Of a stretch of 64,000 nt of DNA, positions 33,797 to 45,579 are shown in pieces. The DNA lies in the NCBI GenBank assembly GCA_026873275.1, contig JANTUC010000004.1, forward strand, positions 1,178,001 through 1,242,000, given 5' to 3'. The notes under the pieces were generated by a model. It worked only from the letters and a program-made list of their open reading frames with translations, was not told where the DNA came from and did not search any database. The position numbers and the translations under genes were made by a program. The number at the start of each line of letters is the position of its first letter. Within the stretch, counting starts at the first letter, position 1. This DNA is from Pseudopithomyces maydicus. Taxonomy: Eukaryota > Ascomycota > Dothideomycetes > Pleosporales > Didymosphaeriaceae.

Positions 33797-35627
33797 ATGG
33801 TCACGCTACCCGGTGCGCATCGTCTTCTAACCTAATCTTGTACCCGGCTGACTTTTGTAGCGATCTTCCTCCTGGGTATTATAACTCTAGTATTTGGTGC
33901 TGATATGGCCATGCGCGCCCTCAGAGCCGAACCTTTCGCTCCCAAGGGCAAATGGACCACGACCATCTGCGTTGGCATCATCTCGTTTCTGTTGCTACTG
34001 ACGTGGATGCCGACTGTTGCCTGGCCTATGTACAACCGGTGCTTTGGAAGTCTGATCTGGTTCCCGATGCGCTACGAACTTCTGATGATGGCTGCTCTCG
34101 TTTTCTTGATCGGCACTCTCCTGACCCTGGCAGCCATCATCAGCATTCAATTGATGCGAACTTCAGATGTTGACCCAAACCAACGGATTGCGGCCTCACG
34201 GATGTGCTATTACTTGATTATGATCGCTTTCCTATACGTGAGTTCTGCATCAGGATACGAAGTCAGAGACAGGCTAACAAAGCTCCCAGACATTGGTACT
34301 ACCGGTAGAAGTACAAGCTCACCGGGAAGACTTCAACAGTACCTACGCCACTTCCAGAATCGCCGAAGTCGCCTTGTTCACGTCTGGCCTCGTGCTTGCA
34401 TTCTTTCATCTCTTCCTCCGCGTCAATGCTACCCGCCTCGTCATCAAGCCTATGAGCGAGATGAATGCTCAGTCCAAGCAAAAGCGTCCAAAGCTCCGAC
34501 TCTGGGGTGCAAGTGATCTGGAGATGAACATCAGTGGCCCAATAGCGCTACAGGGTGGCCGTCGCCCGGAGAGCAGGCAGGGTCTCATCGATGTTGGCCC
34601 TGAAAAGAACAGATTCGACTTCGAACCAGGCTACTTCGACCGTCCCCAACGACCGCTTACCCCCGCTTCTGCCCGATCGAACGGCCCGATTGATCCTACC
34701 AAGTGGCCACTCCCACCAGACCCAATGCAGACCGGGTTTTTCGCAGAACCGAAAGACGGAACGACTGGTCTTCATCGACGCAACAAGTCTAACTACTCGC
34801 TCTTCCCCACCCGCGCTGAGGATGTTCCCCGTCTCCCGGCTACCGTCTACAATCCACCCAAATCCGCAGGAGGTGATGGACGATTCTCTAAACTCGCATT
34901 GCGTCGCCAGTCACGTCTAAACGACACCAAATCCGTCACCGATGTGGGAGAAGCTTTCAACTTCCTCGTAAAGCCACCGCCCCTATTCTCTTCACGGCAC
35001 TTCCGCAACCAAAGCACCGATAGCAGTGCGACCGTTCAAATCGGCCTTCGCTTTTCCATTGCACCTGCAACACTCGCCGCCGCTGCCTACACGAAAGCGG
35101 AACACGACAGCCCGCCGCCGGTCCCACGTCTACGTCGCGATGGAAGCGATCAGAGTGTCGAGACTCTCGGTCTCCCTATCCAGGCACCATCGACCAATAC
35201 CACACCTCCCGATCTCGAAGGTGAAACCTTACAAGCAGTTGCGTTCCCTGCTTTCCCCAAAGCTACGCTTTCCCCTGCGAAATCCAGCCCAGGAAAGACC
35301 GCTGCGTTCCCGACGCTCTCGCCCTCAACCTACCTTCAAGACCAACGAGAGAAGATGCTCCCTTTGACACCGCGCTCCGCCCTTCCTGGACCGCCTCCTA
35401 CCGTTCAACCCCCTATGCCACAGAGGACTGGACCAGGCTTGAGCGGTCTGAGATTGAATCCTATCTCCCCCGCCTCCACTGGCTCCCCTACTTCGCCTAA
35501 TGCCCCGAGCATCCTTAACTCGCGCTCGAACTCATTGCGCTCAGGTGCCTCGCCATCACCCACAGCAAGGATACCGCTCGGCGCCGGCACGATGGCGCGA
35601 AGCCCTCCAGCGAACGGGTGGATATGA
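33797..35627 (+). CDS. Fungal multi-pass membrane protein with long disordered tail
   Basis: 576-residue protein from a 16-base first coding exon (33797..33812), exon 2 (33861..34237) and exon 3 (34290..35627). Both introns are short GT-AG and in phase. The first half has about six to seven membrane spans: IFLLGIITLVFGADMAMRAL, TTICVGIISFLLLLTW, LLMMAALVFLIGTLLTLAAI, CYYLIMIAFLYTLVLPV and VALFTSGLVLAFFHLFLRV. The cytosolic half is Pro/Ser/Thr-rich with many SP/TP sites and likely disordered. The layout is receptor-like (seven-span plus tail), but I do not recognise a named family. The tiny first exon makes the N-terminus uncertain; a further upstream exon could exist. Confidence 0.72.
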
Positions 35628-36868
35628 ATACGAAAACTACCGCGCACCTCCAATACCCCTTTCCCTATCTTTTCCTTTCGCCGCAGGAGTCCCGCGATAG
35701 ATCGGATTTCGGCTCGGCGACAGCCATTGTACTACTAGAATCGTTTTGGGTGTGCTGGTTGGCAGGCAAAAAGACGCGCTCGACTTGGCACACATCTGCG
35801 GCGTTCCGAGCGTTTCACATCCTGGCTTCTGTTACACGACCCCTACCCCTACACTACCCTACCTGCAGCGGATTACATGTATCCGGACACCATCCACGTC
35901 GTTATCGCATCATTGTTGTTGCACGGCAGCAAGACATGGCTGCGCGCACATGCATACATGCATACATGCAGGTTCCCCTTTTCTCTTTCTCTTTCTCGTG
36001 CCCATGTTCACCTTATGCCTTACGCTCCCTGATTTTTAACCTACGCTTCTTTGACCATCTCGCTTGCTCTTTACGCAACTGTCGCGATCGATAGCTTTTC
36101 ATATTAATGCTTGAGGGGGTGGAGGCGGTACGGTACGCCACGGAGCGCGACTCAGCACTGTGTGCTGAGGGTTGCGGTGCTGTAGCTGACCGTGTTGGAG
36201 ACAGGGAAGGGAGGCATGGAGGGAAGAAAGAAGAAAGAAGGAAGAATGTATGTACTATGACACACTTTGTGTGCATCCTATCACTTGAATGGAAATATGT
36301 GATCAGAACATCCTGAGTACTTTGTTTTTGATGACCTGTGATGAATGAAAGACCTTTTTATTCATTCAATTGACCGTCTCATGCTTGGTATATTGTCTTG
36401 TGCCTCTATCTAATGAGTCTGGTTTGCCATTGGCTGGTGTTGAAATATCCTAGTTAGGTACCAGACGACGATATTTGAGAGAAAGACCTCAACTCTCATC
36501 CCAAATCTTAAATTTATTCTATTCATTGCCATTGAGCCATTAACATGGACGACTACAGCTTTAGTTTACCGACACTGCGCACCTAGTGTCGTGGATCCTT
36601 GTTCGCGGAGACTTCTACGCCTCAACAGCACATACACTAACTTTACGCAAAGCAAATTAATCTCAATTCTCTCTATATTGCCACCTCAATCAGTCAAACC
36701 ATTCATAGCCGTTCTAGACGCGCCTACTTATTAACTCATTAAACACATAGCCTTCGCCGCCAACCTCGGCCGGCCATCTGCGAAGTGGGTCGAAGCGCGC
36801 GGGCGAGAAAACGTCCCGCTAGGTCCCGCACGCATATAGGATTTGTTGTGTCGTATCTGGCAAATCTA
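35628..36868. other. Intergenic, 1.24 kb, left flank of transposon
   Basis: 3' region of the membrane-protein gene, including a TGCATACA tandem (about 35950) and a TTCTCT-rich tract (about 35980). Sequence becomes AT-richer from 36300 but keeps normal TG/CA content until the transposon boundary at 36869. No gene seen. Confidence 0.45.
36867..36868. repeat. TA target-site duplication, left
   Basis: TA dinucleotide directly outside the left inverted repeat; matches the TA at 39118..39119. Confidence 0.7.
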
Positions 36869-36901
36869 CAGTGTACCCAGGGTAAGTTTTCAATGTGGGC
36901 C
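36869..36901 (+). repeat. Left terminal inverted repeat
   Basis: 33 bases starting CAGTGTACCCAGGG and ending ATGTGGGCC; pairs with 39085..39117. Confidence 0.88.
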
Positions 36902-37114
36902 GCTAGATAAGCTACTTTAGGTAAGTCGCTGGGGGTTATAACTAATTAAAAGTTACTAATTATAATAGTATTACTGGGGGCTATTGCAAAGGCGTTTTAG
37001 TATTTAACTAATTATTATCTTAATGGATAGTATATTAGTAATAAAAAAATACTATATTTTTTACTGGTAAAGTTAACTCCTAGTTCCTTACTAAATATCT
37101 CCCCCTATTAATTA

Positions 37115-37385
37115 ACTCTACTTTTAGTACTGCTAGCAGCCTTTTTCAAACCTTATATAATTTTAATTAGTTAACCTAATTCTAGTGCTGCTAGCAGCTT
37201 TTTCTATATAATCCTAATTAATTAATTTAGGTTTAACGCTGTTGGCAGCTTTACGTAATTCTAATTAATTAACTAATTATTAATCTAGGTTTAATGCTAT
37301 TAGCAGCTCTACGTAATCCTAATTAATTAATTAATTACTAATTTAGGTTTAACGCTACTGACAGCTCTGCGTAATCTAACTAATT
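37115..37385. repeat. Minisatellite inside the transposon, five units of 51-58 bases
   Basis: A unit built of an AATTAATTAA-type stretch, a TTTAGGTTTAACGCT-like stretch and a core resembling TGCTAGCAGC recurs. Core starts are at 37131, 37189, 37240, 37298 and 37356, giving spacings of 58, 51, 58 and 58. Substitutions between units are mostly transitions. Confidence 0.7.
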
Positions 37386-39084
37386 AATTAACTAAGCTTT
37401 ATTTAATAGGCTATCTATTGCGTAACTAAAAAATTATAATTTAGGCGCTGTGTCTAACAGGCTATTATATAAAGGATATTATAATTATACTAAAAGTTAG
37501 TATTAATTAGATATAATATATGTCTAAGACTTACGTTACCCCCTAGAAATAGTTTAGTTAATTACCACTATTATTAGAAGCGACTATTAATAAAATTAAA
37601 AATTAGATACTACTAATACTATATAGTTAAGAGATATTCTAGTTGTAGCTTATAATTACCTTTAAGTACCTAAGTGTAATTAAGCTATTTATAAAGTGGG
37701 CTATAAATAATTAGAGTTACTATTAGTATATACAGCAGTAGAAACCACCTCTATTAAATGCCTATAAAGCTTTATATAGATAATTTACTAAGAACTATAT
37801 TAACTAGACGCTAGACAATTAGTCGACTATATTATAGAGTAATAAGATTTAGGTTACTGGTAGCTATTACCGCTAATAGTAGATAATTAGAAAATTAACT
37901 AAGGTCTTTATAAATAGCTGTATAGCCCCTAGACTCTATAAAAGAGATTAAATATTCTAGGGGAGCTTCTATAGTTATATTAAAGGTTTAGCGTTAGTCT
38001 AGAATAAATCCTAAGGTTCTATCTTATTGGCGACTTACTATAATTAAATTATCCCTATAGTAGTAAACTACCTGCGCTGGCACCTAGATACTTATTTTAT
38101 ATATAATAATGCACTATTGTATACTACGTGGGTAATCTAGTAGCTATTATATTAGCTAAGTATATGAGTGGTTAATTAACTACCCTACTTACTAAATATA
38201 AACCTGATAGAGTCTGTTTAGTACTAAATAAAGGACTATATTAAGCAGCGCTATAAGGACAAGGATTAGTTACTGTTGGCAAGATTATATAAGATAGTAT
38301 AGAAGGTATAGAACGCTATATTACTAAGCTTTTTATAGATATTAGTATAGTTACTTCTAAAACGTATATAAGCCGTTAAAGACGCTAAAAGTAGTTATAT
38401 AAAGTATTAATATAGTTACAGCTGCAGCTGCAGCTGCAGTTATATAGTAAAGGTAGTTATAAAAGTAGTTATAAAAGTAGTTGCAGAGGAGGATTAGTAG
38501 TAAAGTAATAATAAAATAGTGGTTTAGTGACACTAGAGTCGGTAGAGAGGTTAGTATAAAGGTTACGTAGCTATTATTAACTACTTAATTTAGTCTAGTA
38601 TAGTATCGCGTTAAGCAGCAGTTATTATTAATTACTCTATTTAGCCTAGTGCGTAGTCTATGCGCTAAGCTAAAGTTAGTTATTAACTAGTTACCTTTCT
38701 ACCTCTATACCTCTTTATCTTACTACTAACCTTTTTAAATACTTTAATATTACTAGCTATTGACTTAGCTCATTAAGTGTATTTATATAAGCGAAAAATT
38801 AAGAAATTTAATCTAGTAATACCTCTAGAATAATTGTATACTAAAAATTAACCTCTACTAACTGCCTACCGCCTACCACTAATTACTAAATTACTAAGTC
38901 TACTAAGTTTACTAAGTCTACTATGACCATTCTAATCCCCTTAGGGAACCTAGCTATCCTGCGCTATTTTATATAACTTATTTTATATAGAAAAATCGAC
39001 TATTTAGATGTAGATGTATATAACAGCGCCTTTGGATTATGCGCTAGTCCAGAAGGATACCCCTGCAAAATCCCGCAAGGATTT

Positions 39085-39117
39085 GGCCTACATTAAAAAC
39101 TTACCCTGGGTACACTG
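39085..39117 (-). repeat. Right terminal inverted repeat
   Basis: 33 bases; the reverse complement starts CAGTGTACCCAGGG and ends ATGTAGGCC. It differs from the left copy at two positions by C/T and G/A changes. Confidence 0.88.
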
Positions 39118-39119
39118 TA
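39118..39119. repeat. TA target-site duplication, right
   Basis: TA dinucleotide directly outside the right inverted repeat. Confidence 0.7.
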
Positions 39120-39528
39120 CATCGTGCGCGCGGATACATGCACGAGCCTTAGCAGCATACTACGCCGCAAACAGCACTCCCACCAGCCGTCTTGCCGGGC
39201 GTTAGGCTACCAAGGCGCATGTTGTTTACCGCCTTGAAAATTCAGCTCTAAATCGCCATCAGTCATTGGTAGGATCGCAAGCACAACCCACCATCTCGCA
39301 GTAAACTGTTTTGAATTCTCAAAAACATGCAGAGGCGGACTGGGTTAGTCCCATACTTCACAAAGCGCGCGCGATAGAGAAAACAAAGCGGTAGATGTAA
39401 CAACTTGACTCGCAGGAAACCACCAGGATTTGTCAAAACATCTCTCATCGAGTTAGGCCGTCAACCTTGGCACAAGCGGATCGTTCAAATGTGGTATTAT
39501 AATTAAAAAAACGTCCCTCTAGGTCTAT
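39120..39528. other. Intergenic, 409 bases, between transposon and tyrosinase 3' end
   Basis: Normal base composition resumes at the transposon edge. It contains only the 3' region of the tyrosinase gene; no gene seen. Confidence 0.4.
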
Positions 39529-40834
39529 TTATAGGTAGATGTAGCACAGAGGGGTGCCACCCAGGGTGTTGAACATGTCGCGAATCTTGCGAGTCTCTCC
39601 ATTCACGCCCAGGTCCAAGGGCTCGTCGATGGTCGCATCGCGAGTCGGGGGCTTGTTTGACAGCGTCAGGGTGCCGGCGACCTTGTTTGCTTCAGTCGGG
39701 TGGAGCGTCTGCCAAATCCAGTAGACGCGGTCAAGCATGGTGTGGTGGAGGAAGAAAGCAGGGTCGTTGACGGAGGAGTACAGATCGGTAGCATCGCCGC
39801 CCATGGTGTAATGACCGGATGTGTGGAGACCGAGGAACCCGTCGGGGTAACGACCCTGAATCTCGGTCCAGAACCTCTTGTGCGTCCAGGAGCCCTCGCC
39901 GATGGTCACGTTCAGCAGGTTGGTCGTGGTGTACCATTTTTTGGGGATGTAGGAGCTCAAATCTCGGCGTAAGCAGCGGGGATTGGGCTGAGTGATGTCT
40001 GTCACAACGGGAGAGACGCCATCCATACCGGGCCGGATGGGTCCGATGTTGGCTTGCATACTGAACGGATGTAAGTTTTTGAGACAGTGACAACGTGAGT
40101 AGTTGGCTTACCCCTTGAAAGGTCCGCTAGCGATACAGCCACCTCCTTGCCCGGAGGGAATGTAGATTGTGCTGGCACCGGCAAGACTTCCATTGTGCTT
40201 CACGAATGAACCGTCACCACCCATACTGGTGTCGCTTCCGTCGAACACAGGTGACTTGTGGATGTCATCTGTGTGTGCGAACCAGTTCCAGTAGGGTTGG
40301 TAGCCTTTGTACCCGCACTCGTTACGGAGGGCCTGTTCGTAGGCCCAAATGAAGTAACGGTGCCAGGTAAGGAAGAGACCATTGCCATGAATACCCATGG
40401 TCAGGTTGACATGGATAGCAACGAAGTCATCGTACCGAGTCTTCGCGGCCGGGGCCCACACTGGGTCGGATATGGCAGGCTTCGACTGGAGACACTTGAC
40501 AGCCTTGATGTAGTCCTTTCGTTCTGGCTTGCTCATAGCCTCCCTGGGCGAAGTCAGAATATGCAAAGTGATGATCAGGAAGTACCATTTAGACCTACCA
40601 GTCTCTTCGCACGGACGCAGTGAACAAGGAGCAACTGCCAGGCTTCGAGGACCTCTTAGCGACCTCTTCCTTCTGCTCAAGCGTGCCATAGACATGTTGT
40701 TGCAGCTGGGCCAGAGCATCTAAGGGTTCGGCTGTTGGGTCGATATCAACGTTCGGAGCCGAATCGACGGGAACAGCAGCCACGAGCTGTGCAGCAATTA
40801 GCTGCACGGCGGTCACAGCCTGAAAGAGACGCAT
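39529..40834 (-). CDS. Secreted tyrosinase-family copper oxidase
   Basis: 399-residue type-3 copper protein (tyrosinase family; o-hydroxylates phenols and/or oxidises catechols, used in melanin-like chemistry). Exons on the minus strand are 40834..40599, 40543..40112 and 40060..39529; both introns are short GT-AG and phase-correct. It has signal peptide MRLFQAVTAVQLIAAQLVAA, then a propeptide-like stretch. CuA ligands are probably H123, H131 and H140 (IHVNLTMGIHGNGLFLTWHRY) and CuB ligands H302, H306 and H329 (GLHTSGHYTMGG and FFLHHTMLDRVYWIWQ). The ending GGTPLCYIYL is typical of the short secreted fungal class. Whether it is a true tyrosinase or a catechol-oxidase-like member cannot be told. 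It lies 0.4 kb from the transposon. Confidence 0.9.
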
Positions 40835-41997
40835 TTTATTGTGGAGGCGCTCGTTATGGACAAGGGTTGGCGGCGTGCAAGAACGCAATCGGGCGTCCCA
40901 GCTGAGTGATTATATACATGGCAAGACTTTGCCTCTGAATCAGGTAGTGGCGTTTCCATATGCGTAAATGATTATGGATACCAGATCAAATAAAAGAGGC
41001 GAACTGGTAAAGCATGCGCGCTTGCAATAACTACAGGGTATAAGGCCTCTAATGCATCGCGGTAAGGGAATTCTTCCTTCGACTAACTGTGTATGGTAGG
41101 TGACTCCTATTTCGCTTAACTCAAGGAGCAATTCGATCGAAATTTTACAATGCAACATGGATTCGGGTGATCGGGTAACACTCCTCGGTATGGCACACTG
41201 TAGTATTCATTCGTCAATCTGAAAGCCATACACCCAGCTGGAATCCTCGATCCTGCCGTCCAGAACCAGGGGGTCGGGCATCTTCCATTCGTGCGAAACA
41301 AGAACGAACAAGCAAAGTAGGTATCGAGAGGAAATATTTGCAGCATTGCTACACGGTTCAACACGCTAACCTCTTCGCATCTTTCCGCGGAGCAGCAAAG
41401 TCTGCGGATCCACTATCATCATCCCATTTCAACACATGGGTCTCTTCTCTTTACCTAGGCATGAGAAGCGAGCTCGAGCCAAGCGATGGGAGACCCACTG
41501 AAACCATTTAACCGTCCGTCGGACCGTGGCGGTGGGCCGTCCGCCCCCGAATGATTAGTGGCAGCGCCACGGGTTGGTGCGCGGGATGCCTGTCACTGCA
41601 CAGCTCTCGGTTCACAGATCGGTCTTGCTTCAATTAGTCCAGTACCATCAACGGCCAACACCCATGTATAGGGTCTCGCGCGTTAGAAGGCGAGAAGCCT
41701 AGAAGTGGCCTCACAACAGGAGAAAATCATCCACTTGGAGAGGTATCAGATCATGCCAACGGCTATCCCACGTGGGAGTGGTCCCCAACAACGGCAGTTG
41801 TACTGTTTAGGATCGATACGAGACGTCGAATAATCTCTTTTTTGGGCGCTATGCATTAGGCGGAAACAGCTACCTTGCAGCAGGTGAGCAGATGAAAAGG
41901 GACTTGCCACACATAACATCCTTCGAGAGTTTCGAAGGATACATATGGACGTTGATGATCCCTCCGCCCGGTCTTCTGGTTTCCCGCTCCTGCCAAC
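40835..41997. other. Divergent intergenic region, 1.16 kb
   Basis: Separates the minus-strand tyrosinase from the plus-strand receptor gene and should hold both promoters. Frames on the minus strand around 40940-41364 have no supporting features. Confidence 0.4.
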
Positions 41998-43358
41998 ATG
42001 GCGCCCAAGAATACCGACCCAGCACGCGCCGCAGAGAGTAATTTAGGTTACTTGATCGGTGTAACCGGAACATTCCATGCCATTGCTCTGATCTTCGTTG
42101 GGCTGCGCATGTACGCGCGCCTCGTCGTCGTCAAGGCTTTTGGTAAAGATGACGCGCTTATATTGGCCTCGATAGCAAGTACCACGACACAACTCAGGGC
42201 TTCCAATGGTTTTTCTAACTGTTTTCGCTAGGCCTGTGTCTTTTTCGGTGGTATGGTAACATACATCATTGCAGCTCAGCATGGCCTGGGTCATCACACC
42301 GATACTCTGGAGAAGAAAGACTACTTTGAGTACCTGAAGATGACCTTTATACAAGCCATCGTATCAACGATTGGCGGTATGGCCTTCCTCAAGCTCTCTA
42401 TCGCGTTTTCTCTCTTGCGTCTCGGCACACCGGCGTTGTATACGAGGATACTTTGGACACTGATTGGTAAGTCTCTCATTCACTGATGCGGAAGAATATA
42501 CATTTACCGGTGGAAAATTGTCACTAAGAATAACAACAGGTTTTGTCTGTTTGTACACGTTGGTGTCGTGGTCGGAGTGGGTCGCCTTTTGTAAACCAAT
42601 AGCAGGTTTTTGGAATAAGGACCTGAAACCAAAATGTCTGCCTGTAAAGGTCCATAAAGGTTTCGCGTTGATGAACACGTGTAAGTCTGATCGTCTCTTC
42701 TCTTAACTATGGACGTTGACATGCTGCAGCTTGCAATATCTTGACTGATATTTGCTTCGCGATCATCCCCGTACCCATCATCATGGGGCTCCAGATTAAA
42801 CGCATCACTCGTATTTACTTGATAATCGTGCTTAGTTTGGGATACATGTAAGCCTAATGCCCTATGGAATGTAACTCCAGTAGCTACAAACAATACTGAC
42901 CGCGCATCAGGGCTGTTGCGATAGGCATTGTAAAAACGGTCGTCCAGAATACTAAGAGAGGCGATCCGGACCAAACATTGTACGTCATTACACCCATGCT
43001 TCTACCACTACCGCTGCACTGCTGACAAGAGCATAGTACAAACGATATTCAGTTCTGGGGATTCATTCAATTGAATCTCGGCATCATAGCGGCGTGCGCA
43101 CCGCCGCTGAAGCCACTTGTCGGTGGTGTTCTCCGACTTCCTTCAACCACCAGGTCCAACGGACGCAGCAATTACGGAACAAACACGATCGGTGGAAGCA
43201 AACCGAGCAGAATACAAAGCAGGATACGAGTTAGCACCATGGGTCAGAATCATGGCTGGGTTCGTACGCACAGTGAGATCGAACTGGACGAGAGATCTTT
43301 CAGCAGCGAAACTGTTATTACAAGTAAGGTGGAACGTCAAGTATCTATGGACAAATGA
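41998..43358 (+). CDS. Rhodopsin-domain (SAT4/PTH11-like) seven-span membrane protein
   Basis: 353-residue member of the large fungal rhodopsin-domain family, some members of which act as surface sensors. Six exons: 41998..42174, 42232..42466, 42540..42680, 42730..42847, 42911..42979 and 43037..43358. The first intron is GC-AG (donor GCAAGT); a GT donor one codon later would put exon 2 out of frame. Spans include LGYLIGVTGTFHAIALIFVGL, ACVFFGGMVTYIIAAQHGLG, MAFLKLSIAFSLLRL, GFVCLYTLVSW and NILTDICFAIIPVPIIMGLQ. Family landmarks are KDDALI, AQHGLGHH, CNILTD and the loop motif TNDIQFWGFIQLNLGIIAAC. The C-terminal cytosolic tail is polar and short. Ligand unknown. Confidence 0.85.
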
Positions 43359-43821
43359 GAAACCGAGAATTTGTTAAGGTCGTTTTACTGGAGCAGCGCT
43401 ATGCGACGTGTGCTCATCGTTGTGATTGACCTGATCAAAATAAAGCAATAACAGTTACATGATTAATATCGCGCAACGGGTATATACAAGAAATCACGCC
43501 AGATGACTCCTGAAATACAAGTAGAGATGAGACAATGATGGGGCGGAAGGGATTGATGGGATGATAGCGGAGGATCGCTATTTTCAGCACCACGCCGATG
43601 TTTTGGTGTTTTAGCTGGACCCACCATAGTCTCCTCTAAATTGCTCCCTTCTTTGGCTCCGCACCATTATGCACGATGTGCCATTAGTGCTGTTTTCTCT
43701 CCGACCCCCCTACGCTGTCTCTACTTCGGCTGACACGCGTGCGCTTCAGCAATAGCAGATGTTCAACAAACTCATCATCACAACTCGACCTGTTGTAGAT
43801 CTTCGTGCATTGCCTGTGCCT
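43359..43821. other. Convergent intergenic region, 463 bases
   Basis: 3' regions of the receptor gene (+) and the aspartic-protease homologue (-). No gene seen. Confidence 0.4.
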
Positions 43822-45579
43822 TTATGGCGTCAGAAATCCATGCGTACGCTCGCCTAGATCCTCTGTAGATCCCGCACTGGCCTCATGGATGGCGCTGTCG
43901 TTCGCCATCTCTACGGGCGTAGCGATCCCATCCAGTAAGTGGGGCATTTTCTCACACCCATACAACTCTGCCCTCAGTCCAGTATCGAGCTCCGGCCCCA
44001 CTGGATGACTTTCAGTCTCGTGACGGGCGTCGACACCATCCATTTCTGGTTTCTGCCACGCCGTCTGCTCAACAACCTTTGCTGCCAACTTCGCTTTCTT
44101 GTTTCTTCTCCGTTCCCATAAAAAATACCCGGATAGAGCTAGGACCATCACAGTAGCAAAGATTCCAATCGATAGAGATATTATCAGCTTCTTGGAATCT
44201 TTACGAAGTGCGGACTGTTTTGATCTTCCGGAACTGGGTCTGAGAGCCACTACGTCTTTCTCCGTTTCGAACTGTGCCTGGTGCAGAGAGAACCTCCTTT
44301 GTTCATAGTCGACTATCATGTAAACCTCCTGTAGAAACGCTCTTCCGAGTATGTAGCTATCTGGTGTGTCGATGGCTTGACGAATCGGAAAGTAGTTTAA
44401 ACCCATACTATAGTTTTCGGGGAAATACTCGAGGTCGAAGGTTTCCCATGGTATTGATATACTCAAAGAGCTGGATGTTGTGGTTGAAAGCGTAAATGTG
44501 AAAGTCAGATTTTGTTTCAAGATCCTTGTACGCGTCTCTTTATCTATGGTATAATAGTTTGTTCTCACATTATACGTCAGACCTAGTTCTGAGGCGAAGA
44601 TGGCGCATACTTCTTTCGGTAGCCACAAATGAGGAACTGCACTATTCACGAGGGCCTGTACGGGGGTTGAAAGGAATTTAACGGTGGAGTTGCCGGCACC
44701 TCCACTTGATAGTCCCTCAATACCAGTAAGTTGAACAACGAGATCATTTTGGGCATCTGGATCGAATTCGAAGCTTATGTTACGTGGCGAGAAGCGAGAT
44801 TTGTCGTATCCCCCCAATGTAAGACTACCCGGAACTCCATTCCCATTATCGCCTGAGATAGCAGTTTTAGTCTAGGTTCATGGCTCAAAATTACCCAAAT
44901 CTAGATTTACACTCACGGTAAGATGCTCCTGCAGTATACCCGTACGACAACGATGATATCTGTTGATTATCTTTCAGCAGGCTCAGAAAGCTTGACTGTG
45001 GCTTTTCGAAATTGGTGAAGTTTGTTGGGCGTGGCGAAAGACCGATTTGACCTTCAATCTAACATCAGCACCATGCATTTCCTGATCCTTTAATTGTAGA
45101 GAATGCGCACCAATGAAAGGCCCAGAGGAGGAGGCGGCGGCCACGACAGAGTGATTAACCCGAATGCTCTCGCTTCCATCTTGTTCTAGAGCTATTGTCT
45201 CAAATCCAAAATATCCTGTAGCGTCTACACGAGTAGAACTGAGATTGACTTCATTCCCATCATTCCATTTCAGTTTGTAGGTACCTAGTTCAGACCATGT
45301 GTTGGAAGAAGACCAATTGAAAAGGTGACCCCGTCCATTTCGGCACCCATCATCATCATCTCCACAAGCATGCGGTGCAATTACCCAGGTCTCTTGTGCT
45401 GAAGTTGCAGGTATAAGATTTACAAACTGCGCTGGTGTACCAATCTGAAAAGGAAATGTACTCCATTTCCCATCGTTCCCACTGCTGTAAAAGCGATGTT
45501 AGATAGCTGAAGGCTCCACGTCCTACATATTAAAAACTTACAATGCCCCATTGGCATTTACATTTATCGCACCCGACAT
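43822..45579 (-). CDS. Membrane-anchored aspartic-protease homologue lacking catalytic Asp
   Basis: 525-residue pepsin-fold (A1-like) protein from four exons: 45579..45542, 45484..45111, 45051..44917 and 44852..43822, phase-correct. The N-lobe motif reads LIPATSAQETWV where active enzymes have a D-T-G triad (here A39-T40-S41). The C-lobe reads ALVNSAVPHLWLP (N252-S253-A254) where D-T-G is expected. Both catalytic aspartates are therefore missing. One membrane span (about residues 405-428, LIISLSIGIFATVMVLALSGY) follows the fold, then a basic stop-transfer ERRRNKK and a cytosolic tail of about 95 residues. No signal peptide is visible at the chosen start, so an upstream exon may be missing. 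It probably binds rather than cuts; that is inference. Confidence 0.8.

Larger units (their letters stand above)
36869..39117. mobile_element. RIP-degraded Tc1/mariner-like DNA transposon, 2,249 bases
   Basis: Bounded by 33-base terminal inverted repeats (36869..36901 and 39085..39117) that begin CAGTGTACCCAGGGTAAG and match at 31 of 33 positions; the two differences are transitions. Both ends are flanked by TA, the Tc1/mariner target duplication. The interior is extremely AT-rich, full of TTAATTAA, TAG and TAA and poor in CA/TG, and has no open frame of 60 codons; this is the pattern left by repeat-induced point mutation. The transposase is no longer readable, so subfamily (Fot1/pogo-like is typical for this size) is a guess. 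Orientation unknown. Confidence 0.85.
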
